Positions 58,454 through 64,000 of a stretch of 64,000 bases of DNA are shown here, piece after piece. Position 1 is the first letter of the stretch. Every line of letters begins with the position of its first letter. Under the pieces are notes generated by a model. It saw nothing but the letters and a program-made list of their open reading frames with translations. It searched no databases and was not told the origin of the DNA. The stretch covers positions 1,302,001 through 1,366,000 of the forward strand of contig CM057061.1 in NCBI GenBank assembly GCA_029945375.1, read 5' to 3'. The position numbers and the translations under genes are program-made. This DNA is from Agaricus subrufescens (lineage: Eukaryota > Basidiomycota > Agaricomycetes > Agaricales > Agaricaceae).

Positions 58454-60534
58454 TGGATTTTTTACTGATTGTGGACTTTTCGGATTTTTATTTGTACCCC
58501 GCTTCGACCGTGTTTTGAGAGTGTTGTGTGATACCATCATGTGGGACAGTGTATTGTAGGCGGATAGCAGATGTTTCCCGCTTTGACTTTCCAACTGTTT
58601 TGTGTTGCCATTCGCGTTGTACTATTCAATGATGTGCGTTTTGAATAGTGGATTATTTGAATGTATCAACGGCCCGCTAGGATCGTGTTGTACCGACGGT
58701 GTGTTACATCATGTGGAGCGTCCTTCGTGGAGTCGGGAGTCGTAGATGACCCTTCCCCGATACAAGGGCGTCGGTAAGTTGTGGAGCAAGATCTTCACGC
58801 GGAAATATTCAATGTAGTCTGTTTGATATACTTATTGTGATGACGTGATGGAAGGAGGCACATCGAGGAGCTTCACGTTCTAGGGTGGGTGATCTTTTGA
58901 CACTAAGCTATATGAAGTTATTTCAAGGTACGACGGGTTCATTTGAAAGAATATCTCACTTTTGCTTTTTGATTTTCTCTCAAGCCTGTTAGCCAAGATT
59001 TGGCTAGTGCGGTAAGCCTTTTTGCGCATAAATTAGATCCTGCATGAGCTAGTGATGTAATTTATCTTCTGGAGGCGAAGACCATGGTGCCTTGGAGCTA
59101 TTGTGTATCATGAACCAGTTTCTAGAAGATGAAGCCCCTGATTCCAATATTCCCAGTGGCAGAAAATAAATAGATATGTTATGACTCTTGTAAGCTTGCT
59201 TGGCAGGAGGACGACAAGGACGTTACCACGATTCGGCATGCTGCGAGAGTGGGAGGAAAGGTGGACCTTAGGATGATTGATTTTTGAATGGCGGTCACAA
59301 TTGATCAAAGTCATATTATTAGGCGTGAAAGCGCGCATTCTGATTATGGGTTAGTGTGGGGGTATACGTAAGTTATGTTTATCAAACGAGGGATTTTTTT
59401 TCTTTTGAGATTTCTGTCCATCATCATGTCATTTCGACGAACGAATAAATAGAAACAGTGGGAAATTTTGAACTTGATGGTTTCTTAAAATAACACTGAC
59501 ATCGGGGTGACGGGTGAATGAAAAGACGCGAGAGTGGGCTTGGTGATATTGATTGGGCAAAAGATTTGATCGGAAGGCGGTTCCACAGCCTTTTTGATTG
59601 GGCGAAGGTTATGATTGGCTGAACGTAAAATTTTTTTTCATTGAAAGGCTGTTTTCATTGGTGGATGTTGTGTTTTATCTGTCAACTTGACGTCCGGGTG
59701 TACCTATGGTGTACACATGTATGTTGTCCTCGGATGACCAGGGTTGATGCATATTAGGAACAAATGGAAATGTCCGCCGCTGTCTTGGACCATACATTCA
59801 TGCATACGGTCGTGTCATAGGATCGTTCTTTGGGAATGGTTGTTCATCGTAGGACCGGAGCAGACTCTATTACAAGCTGGGGTGCTCAATGCTCATTGGT
59901 TAATGACAAATTAATTTCCCTCGGTGGGAAAAGTGGGAAACATACCTTATTGGATCATGCGGCATTGTGCCTCTTCATTGACAAAAGATACCTCATTGGC
60001 GGGTCGAATGTCATTGAAGTCCGGTGTAAAGAAAGCCGGATTATTTCATTCGTCACGAGACCAGCGATCGTTTAAGGGCCTTTACTTTGGGCCCAATTTA
60101 ACTGCTTACAAGAGGTATGTAAGGAGTCGTAATACTCCTATTCAGCCTAACGACAGGAAGTTGTGGCCCACGTTTACGAATTGAAACCCTATCTGTACTT
60201 TCACAAGGTAAATTGAATGTTTGCCGGTGGTAAAGTAGAGCTAGGGTTATACTGATGGCCTTAAAAAAACGCAAGCCCGATCACAAGTACCAGTGTGCTC
60301 AACAGGTGCTGGTACAGTATTTGAGCTTAGTGAATGTTCTCAATAAAATATCTTGGCTTCGGCTCATATCCTGAGGGTTCATGCAATTAAAACAACAACA
60401 GGAGCCAATATATTTGTTTTCACTTTTATCATTTACAAACCACAGCACATTTCAATTCCGTATAGACAGACAAACCATAATTCAACCAATTGACGAAAGT
60501 TGACCGGTTATTGTTGCGTTAACCATGATAATGC
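58454..60534. other. 2.1 kb spacer; right end duplicated
   Basis: No supported gene. From about 60310 to 60534 it is the 3' flank of hydrophobin B and matches the flank of hydrophobin A at 44200-44421. Confidence 0.5.
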
Positions 60535-60993
60535 TCAAACATTGATGTTAATAGGAGAGCAGCCAACGACAATAGCGCCGCCGTGGAAGTTGTCACCAGT
60601 GCAGCAGACCGTTTGAGAGGTGCTACTCATGAATTCGTTAGTTGCATCCCTCATTGGATCAATAAAAGTACAAACCAGGAGTCGCCTCCTCCACCGATGA
60701 CAGTAATGGGGTCGCAAGTGAGGCCAACGAGACCTGTGACAGGACCGAGGACAATGCCGAGAAGACCGGCAATGGTCTTGACAATATCACTGCCCGCATC
60801 TGCGGTGGAGTTGCCTAGAGATTTTTTGAGAGGGCGTTCAATGGACGGTATCAGTTGTCGACTCACAGCACTGGATGCTACCGGTGGAGCACTGGTCAGT
60901 GGGCGGGGGGTTGTTGGTGCGGGGGGTAGCGCTAGCGGCAGCGAACATGACGAAGAACAAGACAGTGAAGAGAGTAGCGACGCGAGAGAACAT
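60535..60993 (-). CDS. class I hydrophobin, copy B
   Basis: Three exons with the same intron places as copy A. The signal peptide is [20 protein letters not shown]. The eight cysteines are QC and QCC in exon 1 to the start of exon 2, LTC before [12 protein letters not shown], the junction Cys, VCCTGDNF and VVGCSPI. The middle part reads [20 protein letters not shown]. It is closest to copy A, and the 3' flank is shared as well, so the two come from one duplication although 16 kb of housekeeping genes lie between them. It should be secreted and self-assemble at air-water interfaces. Confidence 0.93.
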
Positions 60994-61014
60994 TGTTACT
61001 GAGAGTGAAGTGAG

Positions 61015-61080
61015 GGCTTTGGGGATGCTTTGGGCTCCTTAGCTGGGTAGCAAGGTAAAGATTCTTCGTTCCTTTATAGC
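61015..61080 (-). promoter_or_regulatory. hydrophobin B promoter: conserved block and TATA box
   Basis: The conserved block at 61015-61044 is nearly identical to those of copies A and D, and a TATAAAGG on the minus strand (about 61071-61078) lies about 80 bp upstream of the ATG. Confidence 0.65.
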
Positions 61081-61184
61081 TGAGCGGGACTCGATTTTTC
61101 TCCTCCGATTAATTTTCTCTCCCTTCATGATCCCCAAAATTTGGAACAAACTGCTCGGATTATCCAAAGAGGGAAATTACGACG

Positions 61185-61555
61185 GGAAGTGCCAAATCTG
61201 CCCATCTTTCAATTCGCGTTTTCAATTAAGATGAGCGAAGATCTCATTCACGAAGCGATTTTGGGTGATATTCGCCAGAATCTCAGGTGATCTAAAATTC
61301 GAACCGGACTCCAAACAATGGTAGGAATTTCTATCAAACCTGTTTCGGAAACCAATAACCTCAATTTCTACATTCTATGCGACCCTTTGAATCGAGTACA
61401 TGCATCGCTCCACTACTCCACAATCCAGTTCACATTGGAAGCAGCTACTACATACAACCCATTGACATTCGTGATCCGAACGCAAAGATCGCTAAATATT
61501 CTTCGTCTAATTTTAACCGTCCCTGAGGCGCGGCGGAACTACGAGACCATCGACG
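61185..61555. repeat. hydrophobin upstream repeat R3
   Basis: Third copy of the block at 45045 and 45665, upstream of hydrophobin B. A further, truncated copy starts near 63950 upstream of copy D and runs off the window. Confidence 0.65.
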
Positions 61556-61788
61556 CGCATGCTTAGGTCTAGATCATAAGCCTTGTGAAGCTGATTTTGA
61601 AGCACTAGCGTAGTTCCTATGTTGAGACTCCTGACTGAATAGCACATTGTACGATTCAAAAAGTAATACAAGCACATATGTTAATTTTTAATCTTATTTT
61701 TACATGTAAAGACATATTCTATTCGTATATTCTAGTTACACTTTCATCCAATCCAGAAAGGTTATCGTTGATTTAATCAAGATCATGT

Positions 61789-62244
61789 TCAAACACGGCT
61801 GTCAATAGGAGTACAACCAACGACGATAGCACCGTTGTGAAAACTGTTACCGGTGCAGCAGACTGTTTCAAGGGAGCTAGTCAAATATCCGTTATTCACA
61901 GTTTGATCGGGTGAATCAGAGGACAAACCAAGAGTTCACCCCTCCACCGGAGATAGCGATGGGGTTACACGCGATACCAACCGGACCTGTGATAGGGGCT
62001 AGGACAATGTCAAGATGCCCAGCAATAATATTGACAACAGGATCGCCGGCATCGAAAGTGGAGTTGCCTAGAGACCAATTGAGAACGTTCAATAGACAGT
62101 ATCGCTGAGGAGCTTACAGCACTGCACGGTGCCGGTAGTGCATTGGTTGCTGGACGAGGGGTTGTTAGCGACTGCGACTGTACTGGCTGCAGCGGCCAAG
62201 ATAAAGAATAAGACAATGAAGAGAGTAGCGATTCGAGAGAACAT
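61789..62244 (-). CDS. class I hydrophobin, copy C
   Basis: Three exons, same intron plan. The signal peptide is MFSRIATLFIVLFFILAAAA. Cysteines: QC and QCC, IAC before NPIAISGGGVNS, the junction Cys followed by SLETVCCTGNSF, and VVGCTPID. All eight cysteines remain, but the copy has diverged more than A, B and D (CNPIAISGG for [10 protein letters not shown]-terminal DSRV for NINV). Its upstream region lacks the conserved block found in the other three but keeps a TATAAAGG about 75 bp before the ATG (62315-62322). Confidence 0.9.
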
Positions 62245-63298
62245 TGTTACTAAAAATGGTGATTTGGAAACGTCCAGAGGTCTTGAGTTGGTGAACTTCA
62301 CTGGATATCTCATTCCTTTATACTTCGGTCAAGCATGAGTCTTTCTCATGCAGTGGTGCTTGATGTCGTTCTCATTCACCAGAATACTATAAGTAAGTCC
62401 GAGTGAAATCTGACAAAGAAATTATAATACAGGCCTCGGATCAGTATTCAGCCTCGAGCCCTTTAAATCTCCGTTGATGATTGACAAGTGCCACAACTTG
62501 ATCCATAGGTCATTGGAAGGGTTTTTTTTACCGCACTCGCACTTAACTTACGCAAGTCGCCTGAATACATATACCTGGAAGAACACCTGGAACTTCAAAC
62601 ATCCAATAACTATGTCTTACTTGAGTCCTGGGAATCTAACATCGACGGTACTTCTTGCCGAGATTTCTAATTTATAGGGTCACTAAACACAGCTAGTCAC
62701 AGTTCCCGCCCTAACCGTAATTTTAGAATAGACCCTGGTCCGGTCACAAGTCAATCATGCGCAGGGGGAGGGTATCAAGTTGTTACTCAGCCACTCATGG
62801 ACAAACTGGCATCCGAACGAAGGACAACTGTGCCATCAATTCACCAACATCCGTTGAAACCCTCCCCTGTCAACTATGGATGCACTTGGAAGCTAGGGAT
62901 AGAACCGATGTCACCTTCATCTATCAAAGTATGTTATACCGGTGGTACTCAATATAGCGTTACAGCCCGTTGTGACCAAGACCGTGGTCGGGATTCGTGA
63001 GGATGAGTGGACGTTATGCTCTTCGAAGATACAATATGGATATGTGGATAGAGTTTACTGGAATACGGTTTGCCATACAATCTCAGACGATTAAAACGTG
63101 GTCGGGTAAGTTGTAAGGCTAGTTGCAGATTTCGAGACCCAGGTTCAGAGAGAAGGGAGAAAGCCGTCGGGGGTCAAACAACAGTAAACAAGCAGATGTG
63201 TTTTTGGATTTCAATTACATTCACAGTACATTGGATGTGTACAGATAAGCTTCAATTCAACTAATGATCACCGTTTGGTTGGAATGTTATAGTGCTGC
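62245..63298. other. spacer between hydrophobins C and D
   Basis: Holds the promoter of copy C at its left end. The remainder shows no supported gene. Confidence 0.45.
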
Positions 63299-63756
63299 TT
63301 AGAGATTGATGTTGATAGGGCTACAACCAACGACCAGAAGACCGCTGAAGTTGTTTCCGGTGCAGCAGACCGTTTGAGAGGTGCTATTTATATATTCGTA
63401 AGCTATGTTGCGTATTCCAAGAATAAGGGAGTACCAACCAAGAGTTGCCACCGATGCCAATGACAGAGATGGGGCTGCAGTTAATACCAATGAGGCCTTC
63501 AACAGGGCCGAGAACAATGCCAAGAAGGCCAGTAAGGAGCCCGACGAGGGAACTGTTGGCTGTTTGGGTCTGATTGCCTGGAGAAGGGTTGAGAATGCCG
63601 TTGAAGAGATAACAAAGCCATGAACTTACAGCAGTTGATAGTACCGGTGCTGCACTGCTGAGAGGGCGGGGGATTATCAGTGCGGGGAACAGCACTGGCC
63701 GCAGCGAACATGACGAAGAACAAGACGGTGAAGACGGTAGCAACACGAGCGAACAT
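63299..63756 (-). CDS. class I hydrophobin, copy D
   Basis: Three exons, same intron plan. The signal peptide is [20 protein letters not shown]. Cysteines: QC and NCC, INC before [12 protein letters not shown], the junction Cys, [15 protein letters not shown]; stop TAA at 63299-63301. The middle exon reads [20 protein letters not shown]. It shares the upstream block and the TATA position with A and B. All eight class I cysteines are present, so it should be functional. Confidence 0.93.
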
Positions 63757-63778
63757 TGTGGCTGAGAGTGAAGATAGT

Positions 63779-63841
63779 GCTTTGGGGATGCTTTGGGCTC
63801 CTTAGCTGAGGTTCAAGGTATGGATTTTGAGCTCCTTTATA
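63779..63841 (-). promoter_or_regulatory. hydrophobin D promoter: conserved block and TATA box
   Basis: Conserved block at 63779-63808 and TATAAAGG (minus strand) at 63834-63841, about 80 bp before the ATG. From about 63950 to the window end the upstream repeat begins again. Confidence 0.65.
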
Positions 63842-64000
63842 CTTGGGCAGAGCATACTCTTGTCATATTGATGACTTTGCTCTTTCTCGTCACCTCTCAA
63901 ATTTTGTGACAGAGTCCTGCTTCGAGGAAAGAAAATCATGACAGGTGAAGTGCCAAGGCTACGTCTTCCCCTCAATCCCCGTTTCCTGTTGACATCTGCC

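Overview
This window is a piece of a filamentous basidiomycete genome, most likely Agaricomycetes. The evidence is many 45-75 nt GT-AG introns, class I hydrophobins with eight cysteines, the DUF6534-type multi-span membrane proteins common in mushroom-forming fungi, F-box proteins of the same lineage, and a fungal-type HUA1 and Kre9/Knh1-like protein. No species is named.

Layout: 0-5.4 kb holds the 3' end of an unknown gene, a TGS1-type cap hypermethylase, two propeptide-only relatives of fungalysin (M36) proteases, and VPS28 of ESCRT-I. 6.6-25.4 kb is an accessory array in which DUF6534-type membrane protein genes alternate with F-box genes that share a new-looking Cys-containing N-terminal region. 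The array includes a 1.57 kb near-identical duplication, a 5'-deleted F-box pseudogene, an orphan DUF6534 exon at a chimeric junction, a small divergently transcribed 127-aa gene with a decayed sister copy, and a 1,746 bp hAT-like transposon with a perfect 22 bp inverted repeat and 8 bp target duplication. 25.5-28.7 kb holds a secreted Kre9/Knh1-domain protein, HUA1 and a tRNA-Gly(TCC).

31-40.4 kb is conserved housekeeping sequence: deoxyribose-phosphate aldolase divergent from mitochondrial HSP78, then a large ankyrin/RCC1/double-BTB protein of the IBtk/Btb3 type. A fifth DUF6534 gene lies at 40.9-42.2 kb. 48.5-58.5 kb holds a four-span membrane protein, squalene epoxidase (ERG1), cytidine deaminase, a MYND zinc-finger protein, and an Artemis/SNM1-family nuclease divergent from it.

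Four class I hydrophobins, one relic, and duplicated promoter blocks sit on the minus strand at 44.4-47.1 kb and 60.5-63.8 kb, flanking the housekeeping block. The housekeeping genes have no shared pathway. The accessory blocks (membrane protein plus F-box array, propeptide-only pair, hydrophobins) have grown by recent local duplication. Exon coordinates in the evidence were derived by reading frame and GT/AG signals by hand; frame arithmetic was checked where lengths are given.
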